Positions 22,818 through 32,547 of a stretch of DNA of 64,000 bases are shown in pieces (positions within the stretch are counted from its first letter, which is position 1; each line of letters starts with the position of its first letter). The position numbers and the translations under genes were made by a program. Under the pieces are notes generated by a model, which was given only the letters and a program-made list of their open reading frames with translations, made no database searches and was not told where the DNA came from. Source of the stretch: Sanderia malayensis. Its lineage: Eukaryota > Cnidaria > Scyphozoa > Semaeostomeae > Pelagiidae. The DNA is taken from positions 62,001-126,000 of the forward strand of contig RQOL01000537.1 of the NCBI GenBank assembly GCA_013076295.1. Reading direction: 5' to 3'.

Positions 22818-24367
22818 ATGGCTAGCAGGCAGCAAACTCTTGCCTCTTTATTGAATCAGGCTATCAGGATTCTAGCTTCAGAATCGCAAAGCTCACCATC
22901 ATTGTCATCTTCTTCGTCATCTTCTTCGTCGTCATCATCATATGAGAGTCCATGGCCCTCAACTAGCACTGCATCCTCAACAGTGGCAAGGTAAACAATA
23001 GTTTCATACAATTATCCTATGTGGGATATGATGTGATCTGTTTATTGCAGGCAGAGCTTTACACATTTTTATAAACTCTAGTAAAAGCCTAGCAAGTAGG
23101 GTTCATAATTGTCAATCCACTACCACAATCAAACACATGTTAATTCGTTTCTAGATCGATAAATGCACCATCAGCAACTATGTCAAGTCCTTCTGTGGCC
23201 TCCAATACGCCTGCAGTAAGACAAGCAGCAGACACAAGAGATGCTGAAAATTTCCGGTAATTGCAACTTATAATAATGAAATAAATCTACAGCTGACTCG
23301 GAAAATACACGTGGGATAAATGTGAAATGAATAAATTTTGAACTCAAATCCAGTACCACCGGTTTAACAACGTCAATGACTAATTTTACTGACTAATATC
23401 TTACTGACTAATTAGTCACGATGTTTGTGTACTACCATTGAAAGACGATGCTGTGACACCAAACAGAGAAGCGCTAGATCTTCTCAAAAGGGCTGGTCTG
23501 GGTAAGAAGCAAGTTACCTTTGACAAGAATGGTGATCACGCACATTTCATTAAAAAAATGGAAGAAGAATTCCCAAAGCTTGCGTCCCAGCTTGGGGCAA
23601 TAGAAGTTCTGAGAACAACATCTGGTGGTGGTGGTAGCCGTCCTCTCATTATTGTCCCAATCGGTCCCCAAGGATACACAATTAGGGATCTGAAGTCATC
23701 TTTTGGCGGGGCAACATTGTATGTGAGGCCGATGCAACATAACCTGGATGAGACTGTTGTGAGAATGCCATCAACAGCTTTGGAGGTGAACTGCTTGCAT
23801 TGCAACCAAAAAATGCAGCTGGACAACTTGCGTGTTCATCAAGAGTCTTGTGGTAATGCTAATTCCTTTGATGACAAAGCAGCATTTACCGACAATGCTC
23901 ACTATGGAGCAGCTGTAAATGATCGCAGACAAATACCATCCTTTGACAATGAGCCTCATCAATCCACAAGTGAGCCAATTGACCCATGTTGTAGCAGCTC
24001 ATCTAACAGTGAACAAGAAGTAGTGGCTGTTTTACAAGAGGTATTCCCTGCTATTGAAATGGAACACTTGATTTCCGTTGCAAATAGTAGTGGAAGCATT
24101 AATGCAGCCATTTAAATGCTCGTCAATGAAGACCGTAAACCTGACGCAGAAGACCACTCATTAACAGCAATCATCAGGGCATATAAAAGCACAATGACAG
24201 ATGATGAGATACATCTTTCCGTTGAACGTGATCAAATTTGGATTACAGGCCTTGCTTTCTACAAGAAGTTCGCGAATGACCTTCATAGGTTGACAAAGAA
24301 ACTAACAGTCAGTTTTGAGGGAGAGGCTGGCTTGGATGCTGGAGCAGTTTCTGCAGAATTCCCTTGA
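22818..24367 (+). pseudogene. G2E3-like gene: CUE-like domain and start of HECT E3 ligase
   Basis: Exons 22818-22990, 23155-23256 and 23416-24367 join in frame, starting MASRQQTLASLLNQAIRIL. A polyserine run follows, then a conserved region (NREALDLLKRAGLGKKQVTF) and a paired-cysteine stretch (VNCLHCNQKM). Residues around EQEVVAVLQEVFPAIEMEH look like a CUE ubiquitin-binding domain. TAA at 24113-24115 interrupts the frame, which then continues in frame to LHRLTKKLTVSFEGEAG and LDAGAVSAEF, the opening of a HECT domain. The rest of HECT, including the catalytic Cys, is absent. Such proteins are repeated in fish and cnidarian genomes (recall). A C-terminal HECT-like fragment lies at 47649-47898, but it is on the other strand and is a different copy. 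Confidence 0.6.
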
Positions 24368-26016
24368 GGTTCCTTCTGCCATGTTCCTGTGATATTTTAA
24401 TTTAAAAGCAAAAACTACTTCACCTGTGTTATAGCTAACTGCAAAAATGTCCCAGCTGTGCCGTCTTAGCACAATCGACACAACTTCCTCATTTGATATG
24501 CTTTCACGTGACATGTCATGGTATTTCCGTCTTCGTCAATGAAAGAGAGGCTATGCATCAAATTGTGTTGTATTCATATGCAAATATACCAAAATTAGCT
24601 GCATTCAAATGCAAATATACCAAGGTGAGTTTCTTATAAAAAACGTACATATGGTTTGAAGCCAGGTGGCACACTTATGTAAAGTGCTGAGGAGAGGGGG
24701 GTCAGGAGGGTCATTGACTGAGGGGCCTGGCTAAAGGGGCCGATAGTTAATAACTCAATAAAAAATTAATAAGTAATAACTCCAATTTTCCGTTATGTTA
24801 TGACAACATGTTAATAATTTTAGCAATAATGACAAAAGTATTATGGTGAAGTATATCAGTTATGTATAAATTGAATTAAAATATCAAACAAAAGTAACAA
24901 CCAAAAGAGCAATTTAGCATCCAAAAGAGCCACCAGATCAGTTTAGGCAAAAAATTTTCGGGGGGGGGGAGCATTCCCCCCGCCACCCTAGAAGAGTCTG
25001 CCTCCGGTGTACTTGCCCGCCTTCTGCGTGCCTTGCTACTTATCTTTTGTCCTGACGAGGGGCCCCACAAATCCTCTCCGCGGCCCTGCAGCAGCTGGCA
25101 TAGGCGCAGAGTAGAGTTAAATTTTCTCCAAGGGGAGATTTATGTTCTCCATTTTAAGCTGCGACATGACCCAGGAGGAGTTCCATACTTCTCTATACGG
25201 GGAGTCCCTGTCAAAATTTGGGGTCTGAGGTTTTACAAAATATCGAAAACGGAGGAAGTCCCTAATCATCGATTACGAATCGATCATTGACTGGTCTTCA
25301 AAACATAATCAATGTTTTAGAGAGAGGAGTTCACATCTTTCAGTCCTCAGATGTGAACTCCTCCAAAATTTCGTGACTACTATCAAACAAAGGTGATGTA
25401 TGGAGGCTGAGAACTGCCACATCAATTATTTAAGAAAGAAAATAAATTTTTTTAAAAATTTAATTGTTAACTTCAAAATTAATTCTATTAATTCAAGAAA
25501 TCAAAACAAATTTCAATGAAGTTTCATTTAAATTTCAAGTGAAATCAAAATGCAAAACCAAATTAGAAAGAAATAAAATCAAATTGAAAACAAAATGCAC
25601 ATCAAATTAAATTAAAATGAAAACAAAATGAAAAAACAAATGAGAAAAAGAGGAGAAAAAAATATTGCAAAAAAAATGAAAACTTTGCCAGCCTAGAACT
25701 GCCACTGTATACCAGCATGCATTGCGTTGACATCTTGGCGGGAAAGAAAGCAGGCCATTCGATCAAATGACCATTCGAAGCCACCTTCACACTGGCTCAC
25801 GTGGCTTCACTCCCAGAACAAAATGGCTGCAAACGTGAAGTGGAACGGCTACAAAGATAAAATGAAAATGAAAAGAGATATAAATCGGAATAGAGGGAAT
25901 GACAATAACGAAAGCAAACAATAATCATCCAGCGCTTAAGCGAAGAGGTGTCTGGGAAGGCTCAAAAGTAGACCACAATTGGGGCTCGTGAATTTGTTTC
26001 GCATCCTTATACAGAT
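24368..26016. other. No gene; one perfect hairpin
   Basis: AT-rich, with a poly-G run at 24960-24969. A perfect 15-bp hairpin lies at 25324-25363 (GAGGAGTTCACATCT and its complement, 10-nt loop). A purine-rich, A-dominated stretch spans 25420-25690. No supported coding region. Confidence 0.45.
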
Positions 26017-26960
26017 TTGACAATGGTGAACATTAAAGCTTCGGGCTTGGTTCAATTTCCAGAAAGAGTTGGGGACAAAGCTGAGTGCGATATACTTGCT
26101 GGTGAACAGGGGCCATCTTGTTCGACATTAGACCAAGTTTCTGATTTCAGACTTGTATATGTTAGATTTATCAAACAAGAAGCGTCATCATCAATTTACC
26201 AAAAAGCTGTTGGAATAATAGTTCCAAAGAAGAAGCAACCTGCTTTCTCACATTCCCCTGCAATGTTGTCACTTCCAACAAATAATTACAGCTCAAAAAT
26301 CATACCAAAGAGTCAAAGTATTGTGTCAACAACATCAACAAGTCAGAATATCATACCAAAGAGTCTTTCAGTAAGTGCTATGCTTAATCTTGGAAAAGTT
26401 ATAGAAAAACAAAAGTTTGAACTTATTGATATCTACAGTTTCAGCCTGCACGAAATGTCATGGTCACAACTTCCAAAACAAGCTGAAATATTGGTTTCGA
26501 AAGAAAAATTAGGAGAAGGGGGTTTTAGGAGAGCTTTTAAAGCATCAATCAAAGGTATTCCTGAGTTTTTGGGGAGATAGTGGGTAGTTAAAAGATATCT
26601 GCCAGATGCAGTAACAGCATTGGAGCAGGTGAAGAAAACAGTGGAGCAACATACACGAAAAACTATCCAAATATGGATCATATGGATTCTGTGCTGGTCT
26701 ATGAACGAGGAGGTCACATACTTCTTGGGCTGAGGGATAGCTACAATGTAGTTGAGCTTTGTAATTTGAACATTAATGCTCCTAGCCTCAAACTGGCATT
26801 CTACTTGCGCAAACCACAGCTCACAGTTGGTGAAGCTGATGATGAAGGCGAGCTAGCACCAGTAGTAGAAGATTCTGTAGGATTCATTGTGAGCACAGTA
26901 CGTACGAAGCTTAATAATATCCCAATATCGAGATTGAACAATGTGTGTAATCGAAATTAA
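26017..26960 (+). pseudogene. Alpha-kinase-like fragment, copy A
   Basis: The frame starts MVNIKASGLVQFPERVG and contains ECDILAGEQGPSC, shared with copy B at 42957-44353. Near 26490-26560 it reads KEKLGEGGFRRAFKAS, the glycine-rich nucleotide-binding start of an atypical alpha-kinase (eEF2K/MHCK family). TAG at 26578 precedes WVVKRYLPDA, the expected ATP-contacting Lys region. The C-terminal lobe with its zinc-binding His/Cys is missing, and an unrecognised open stretch (26673-26960) follows instead. Alpha-kinases phosphorylate Ser/Thr in helical regions; this copy is dead as read. Confidence 0.6.
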
Positions 26961-27639
26961 AATATAGGCCAAATAAATACTCGAATGTCTCTGAAAAACG
27001 AATATGCTCGGTCACTTTGTGGTCACCAATTTAGTAAATACAAGACTTGAATATTTACTAACAGACTATTAACAGTCTTACCAAATGTTTTGGTTCGTGT
27101 CGAATTTATTTGAGATTCAGGAGGCTTCAGAGATGAAAACAAACAACTTGTGATTTTATGGATTTTCTTGAATGAACAACTGGAACTAACAATAATTAAC
27201 TAACTAAATCAAGTGACGAATATATATATTAGTAAAAGGGAATAGGAAAATAATTTTATGTGCGTAAGCAATGAGTAATAATGTAAAACTAGGAATTACA
27301 AAATATTTATTTTAGAAACGTGTGTATATTTATGTTAGCGTCATCTGGGAATGACCCAGGAAGAAAACGAGTTGAAACTGACGTCAGCGGGAAATCCACA
27401 AGTCCTGAAATGTTCTTTTGCTTTTGGCATTGAATCAAAGAACATCTAAATTTACAAGTGAGTTGGAATTTTTTCTGCAGAGTATTATGCAGAAACAATT
27501 TTTTCTGTAGAGTATTTTTTCTGCAGAGTAAGGTAAGAAATGATAGAATGTTGTTGTCTTTATTTTGTCTTTTGTTTTTATTTTATCTTTATTCCCTATG
27601 AACTTAGGAATGTTAATATTTTGGAATGAGCTGATGTGA
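26961..27639. other. No gene seen
   Basis: AT-rich. TTTTTTCTGYAGAGTA is repeated at about 27500 and 27517. Confidence 0.4.
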
Positions 27640-27774
27640 ATGGAAGGCTGAAATGATGAAATAAATATTAAAATTGAAAAATGTGTTGAACCAAACATAG
27701 ATTAGGATGTTGTGCATCTTTTGATGTATGGTGTGGTCTGGTTGGTGCAATAGGAGAGGAAGGAAGAATAAAAA

Positions 27775-28613
27775 TCGTCGTTACTAAAACGAGGAATGAG
27801 CGGAATGAGCGCGGAACATGCGGGATGACTACGGAACGACAACGAAACTAGCAGAACGACGACAGAACATGCGGAACCGCCAAGGAACGAGTGTGGAACA
27901 GGTGGAATGACTACGGAACGACCAAGGAACTAATGCGCACATGTACCACACTGACTGACTGAATACTGAATTGAATTATATTTGATTAAATTATATATTT
28001 GAATTATAATTGAATCTTAAATTTTTAATATACGAGCAGGTTGTTATATTCACATTCTGAAGTAAAAACATTAGTTGGTGACCATAAATCAAATTTCCTC
28101 ACTGTGTTTTTGATGTCTTGAGAATGGTCCTCGTGTTCTCCATGTCTCTCTGTATAGCAGCAGGTGAGGAGGTGAAGCAAACATTTCAAGCCAGCCACCC
28201 TGCAACAAATTGGCAGACAAAACTTCGCAGCTATAACTTCCAATTTTGAATTCAAAGCTCAAAACCTCATAAAGCATTCTAATCTTTAAAGTATTATTAT
28301 ATGCTCATTTTACAGAATAGTTATGATTGGCTTCGCAATGTTACTAATGTTAAGAACTTAGTATCCTTCTTTTGCGCAAGTTGATAGGCCTAGACATCTT
28401 TCGAAGGGTGGAGGTCACAGGGTTTCAATGAATCAAGTTGGAAAAAAATGACCGCCATTGGAGGGCAATTGCAGGAGGGTTGGAGGGTGATTCCGTGCTC
28501 GTTCCTTGCTGGCTCCGCCTTTTCCGAATTCATTCCGCTAGTTCCGTGGTTGTTCCGTAGTCATTCCGCTAGTTCTGCGCTCGTTCCGCTAGTTCCTCAT
28601 TTTAGTAACAACG
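27775..28613. mobile_element. Foldback MITE, 839 bp, 9-bp target duplication
   Basis: The ends are inverted: left CGTCGTTACTAAAACGAGGAA, right (inverted) CGTTGTTACTAAAATGAGGAA, with similarity running about 140 bp inward through GGAACGA/GGAATGA motifs. GAATAAAAA flanks both sides (27766-27774 and 28614-28622), a 9-bp duplication typical of MULE-type elements. The 480-bp centre has no supported gene. Confidence 0.8.
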
Positions 28614-29319
28614 GAATAAAAAATACCCTGAAACACAAGGTAGATTTTCTGTCATAGGTGCTTAAGTTAAGATTTCTAAAATTGTTAATACTTACAGTAG
28701 AGTGTCCAAAACAAGATCCAGTATGCTTCTCAGTGTGGTGGCTTGAAATATGAAATCAGATTGCAAATATCGCATTGTTAAAAGTTTTTATAAGGAAATA
28801 CCTTTATCCCAATTCTTTTATTCTGCGAAAAACAATATGTATTTAATTGGATATTGATATGAATTATTTTCTTCAAGGGAAAACTATGTTGATAGAAATG
28901 TAGATAATGTTGGTGTGCATCTTTTGATGCATAGTGCTGTCTCGTTGGTGCAACAGGAGAGGAAGGAAAAATGAAAATACCCTGAAACATAAGGTAGATT
29001 TTCTGTCATGAGGTGCTTAAGTTAAGATTTCTACAATTGATAATACTTACAGTAGAGTGTCCAAACAAAGATCGAGTATGCTCCTCAGTGTGGTGGATTG
29101 AAATATGAAATCAGATTGCAAATATCTCATTGTTAAAAGTTTTTACAAGGAAATGCCTTTATTCCAATTCTTGTTTTTTCTGCAAAAAGAATATGTACTT
29201 AATAAGTTAATAACAATAATAATAATAATTCTGAAAAACACCGTTCGACAGTGCTCAATACACATATGTGTAGAGCAGTATATAGAATTGAGTGATGTTC
29301 AATAAAAACACATAATTCG

Positions 29320-29359
29320 CTGCGACTCTGAGTTTCGTGCTTATGCACTCATCAGGCAG
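29320..29359 (-). ncRNA. Hammerhead ribozyme of the Penelope-like element
   Basis: On minus the order is CTGC, CTGATGA, stem II GTGC-ATAA-GCAC, GAAA, a short stem III (CTC-A-GAG), TC, then GCAG closing stem I with CTGC. All conserved core positions are present, and the predicted cut is after GTC. Short-stem-III hammerheads in Penelope-like elements are an established class, thought to act best as dimers. Confidence 0.85.
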
Positions 29360-29536
29360 ATTTAATGAAGAAAATAACCTACCAGCTGGAATATATACAA
29401 AATAAGAACAATAGAAGAAGGGGCGCTCTAATTACAAAAGGTTGTTAGGATGGGTCTATTATAAGTTAAAAACAAAGGACGTGTAAACTATTTAACTAAA
29501 GGTGTGAAAGCGTGATACAATAGATATGGTTGAATG

Positions 29537-30600
29537 TCAATAGTTCATTAGGTAAAATTTGTTTTCATGTCGGCATTTGGAGATAAGTTCAGATCGTTTG
29601 TTAAGTATATTGTTTTTACTGTTCTGGATGATGTAGAGCTTTTCTGTAAGGCATAGATCGCACCGTTTACTGGAATTACTATAGGGGCGGGCTCTTGCAA
29701 TAATGGACCATTTCGTTGTGAAGTTGATGTTGTTGTCTTTTAGCTTCCAGATGTATTTAGATAATTCCGTGCTGTTAGTGAGTTTCCTGTGAGTAAATGT
29801 AGACTTGTGTTGGGTGTATCTCTGTTTGAACTATCTTTCAGTCAGTCCGATGTAGTTCTTAGTTGTAGTTTGGTTGGATGTCGTAGAGGTTACTTGTGCG
29901 TTGTAGATGAGGCTGGTGGTTAGGCATTTATTGTAGAGGGGGCAATTTTCTTGGGATCTGCAGTTGCATAGCTTGATGTTGTTGTTGTTGTTGGTGTCGT
30001 TAGTAGATAAGATTTTCTTATTATGCTTGTTTATGATGGTGCCCATGTTTTCCATACAACTGTAGCTTATTATGATGTTATTCTTGTTAAAAAGGGTGTG
30101 GTACTTGTGTTGCTGAGGGAAGTGTTTGGATACAAGCTTTAGGAAGGTTTTACCGATGTTAGTTTTCACGTTACTGCTAAAAGGAGGATTATACCAGATG
30201 ATATTACGCTTGTGGTTTCGTCTTGGTTGTGTTGCTTGTCGATGTTTGTTGAAGGAAAGTATTTCTGTATTTCCACTGGATTTTAAGGCGTCGTCATAAG
30301 TAGTTTTGGCTTTGTTAAATTCGTCTTTGTTGCAGGAAATGTCAGAGATTCGGCGATTAATGGAGTCAGGTAGCTTCTTGATGATATTGGCAGGGTGATT
30401 GGATTTGACGTTAATGTAGAGAGGCTGGTTGTTAGGCTTTCTGTAGGGGTAGTACGTTCCGTTGTTGAGATTGAATGTGACGTTGAGGTAGCTGACAATC
30501 TTGAGGTTGGTTTGAATTGTGATGTTCAGTCCGTGGGATTTAAAGTGTCTAATGATGTCCTTTCTTATTCTGTCGGCTTGTGGTCCTGTGGTAAGTTATT
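29537..30600 (-). pseudogene. Penelope-like RT C-terminus and GIY-YIG endonuclease
   Basis: Read on minus in pieces: the reverse-transcriptase C-terminal and linker part (SYLNVTFNLNNGTYYPYRKP, then ANIIKKLPDSINRRI), the block VSKHFPQQHKYHTLFNK, the cysteine motif CNCRSQENCPLYNKC, and the endonuclease start NYIGLTERQFKQRY. A frameshift splits it at the GIY-YIG region (near 29833). The remainder (KWSIIARARPYSNSS, RCDLCLTEK) runs to TGA at 29537-29539. The RT catalytic YADD region is upstream of the truncation, so this copy cannot transpose by itself. Confidence 0.8.
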
Positions 30601-30831
30601 GTGGTAAGTTATAACTTAATAAGTTATTGATATGAAATATTTTGTTCACGGAAAAACTATAGTAATTGAAATATAGGTAATGTTGTTGTGCAACTTTTGA
30701 TATATTGTGTGGCGTTGCTGGTTCACCAGGAGAGAAAGGAAAAATAAAGATATCCTGAAATATGAGTTAGAATTTCCATCACAAGGAGCCTAATTTAAGA
30801 TTTGTAAAATTGTTAATGCTAACAGTAGAGT

Positions 30832-31235
30832 TTGTAGTTTGTTCTCTACTGTTAGTATTAACAATTTTACAACACAAGCTACAAACAACTCAGAGAAGCA
30901 TGGAGAGAATGATGACTGGGTACAGTAGAAGAGACAGAAAAACGAATGTTTGGGTCAGAGAGCGAAGTAAAGTTAGAGATGTTATCACAACTGCCAAGTC
31001 AATCAAATGGAGATGGGCCGGTCACGTAGCCCGCATGGACGATGAACGATGGACACAACTGACAACTGAATGGCAACCAATTCACGGAAAAAGAGCACGG
31101 GGAAGACCAAAAACAAGATGGAGAGATGAACTTGTGATCACGACAAACACGATTGCATGGAAGAGAATTGCAAAGAACCGGAATGAGTAGCAGAATTTGG
31201 GAGAGGTCTTCGCCCAGCAGTGGGACGTCACACAC

Positions 31236-31264
<29 letters not shown>
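30832..31264 (+). mobile_element. RTE-clade LINE 3' tail with (TGA)n and 11-bp duplication
   Basis: It encodes IKWRWAGHVARMDDERW and HGKRARGRPKTRWRDEL, the conserved RTE/Bov-B C-terminus. NRNE-stop is followed in the same frame by NLGEVFAQQWDVTH-stop, the usual RTE ending, so a nonsense codon is present. A TGA-repeat tail spans 31238-31264. AACAGTAGAGT lies on both sides (30821-30831 and 31265-31275). At the 5' border the target flank is copied in inverted orientation (30844-30872). Confidence 0.8.
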
Positions 31265-31268
<4 letters not shown>

Positions 31269-31410
31269 GTAGAGTGTCCCAAATAGTATCCAGTATGGCT
31301 CTCTGTTTGGTTGATACAAATTTGAAATTGGATTCCGAATATTTCTTTTGTAAAAATTTTCATTGTCATTTTTGTTCTATCAATATATTCTCAAAATTTT
31401 TTCTTTTCAG

Positions 31411-32236
31411 AATGCCATCTGCTTCATCGAAAACATCACCATTGAAGCCGAAAGGTATAGGTGTTCTTTGGTATGACCAGTTTATCAAGAACTTCGTCAG
31501 GCCTTATGGAGCAGCAGAGAGGTTCCCAGATTGGGAAACTGCTCTTCGGAGAGTGAGGCAGGAAAGTTGTGAGTGGTTGAGAAGGCAGCAGATTGCAGTT
31601 AGTGAGTTGGCTGAAACCATGATTGAGAACTTGAAGATTTTCTGAAAAGGCAATTGTCAGAAGAGAGAATAGAGAAATTGGAAGATGGCATGGAAAAGAT
31701 GAATTATTTACTAGCGAAGCAAGGCAATGATTCTGAAGAGAGGCCAACCTCAAAGGAGACGAAGAGTTTGATAAGTCAATAATAAAGCCACCAGGAGAGG
31801 TAGCTGAGATTATGTCGTTGTTTATGGAGCTGGGTGACACAATGTTCTCCATGGGTGTCAATTTTAAAGTGGCGCAAGTTTTAATGTCAAACCCTAATGC
31901 TTAGGCAGAAAAATTTGATGCTAGCGGTGGTCCTAATTGCCCATTTAAAGAGAGCGGAAAAATAATAGATTTTGTTGACTTCGTCAACCCAATGCCGAAG
32001 AATAAGAAGAAGGTGATAGAGAGCATGCAAGATGTTCTTGCAGAGCTGGCAGAGCTGGATTCTGATGATGCAGAGGAGGGAGAGAAAGAGAAAGAGAAGA
32101 AGAATGCCAAAAAGAAGAAGAATGCCAAAAAGAGCAAGAAGACGAAAAAAATTGATTATCTAATGGGGAACATAATAGATGTATTAAAACTTTATCATAT
32201 GTTTTTACTTTACTTTTTGTCATGTGTTTTATATTG
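31411..32236 (+). pseudogene. Unrecognised basic/acidic coiled-coil gene, frameshifted
   Basis: After a good acceptor at 31408-31410 the frame starts MPSASSKTSPLKPKGIGVLW, then FVRPYGAAERFPDWETALRR. A shift near 31640 moves the reading to EERIEKLEDGMEKMNYLLAK. A third frame carries PPGEVAEIMSLFMELG and ends in a Glu/Asp stretch and a Lys-rich tail (NAKKKKNAKKSKKTKK). I do not recognise the family. The tail looks like a nuclear localisation signal. At least two indels and a stop break it. Confidence 0.4.
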
Positions 32237-32547
32237 ATTTACATAAAGTTTGCTGATAATTGTGTCTTTGTTGAGTTTTATCCTGTTTTTGTCCAATGGT
32301 GCTTTGCTAAGAAAATCTAGATAATACTATAAAATGAGGATTTTATAATTTTTAATGGCCTGGTCGTGGTGTTCATGGAGTTTAAGATTTGGCAGCAGGT
32401 GAGATTTATTAATTGGAGGAATGTTGCTTTGTATTAATTGGTGATTGTCACAGGCTGCCTTGGATTCTTGTTCTCATACTTGAGAAAAGTGTAGTAGTTA
32501 GAAAATTAGAAAATAGTAGTTAGAAAATTAGATAAACAACAAGAAAC

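Larger units (their letters stand above)
29210..30613 (-). mobile_element. Penelope-like element, 5' truncated
   Basis: The element reads on minus. It has the C-terminal reverse transcriptase/linker region and GIY-YIG endonuclease, a hammerhead ribozyme fold downstream, and an ATT-repeat tail at the left end. ACTTAATAAGTTA occurs at both borders (29197-29209 and 30614-30626), an apparent 13-bp target duplication. It sits inside one unit of the 355-bp array. Confidence 0.8.
27640..31370. repeat. 355-bp tandem repeat array interrupted by three different insertions
   Basis: A unit starting ACAGTAGAGTGTCC recurs at 28694, 29049 and 31266, with a partial unit before 28694. Unit 28694-29048 is uninterrupted (355 bp). 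The next unit is 29049-29209 plus 30627-30820, also 355 bp once the Penelope-like element and its duplicated site are removed. The partial first unit (about 27640-27774 plus 28614-28693) is split by a foldback MITE. The last unit is preceded by an RTE LINE tail and fades out near 31370. Confidence 0.8.

Noticed and set aside
25324..25363. Candidate microRNA precursor
   Set aside because: The 15-bp perfect stem is too short for a typical animal precursor and no conservation can be judged here; more likely foldback remnant.
30999..31319. Minus-strand frames with Ser or His runs over the TGA repeat
   Set aside because: Low-complexity shadow of the RTE tail microsatellite.
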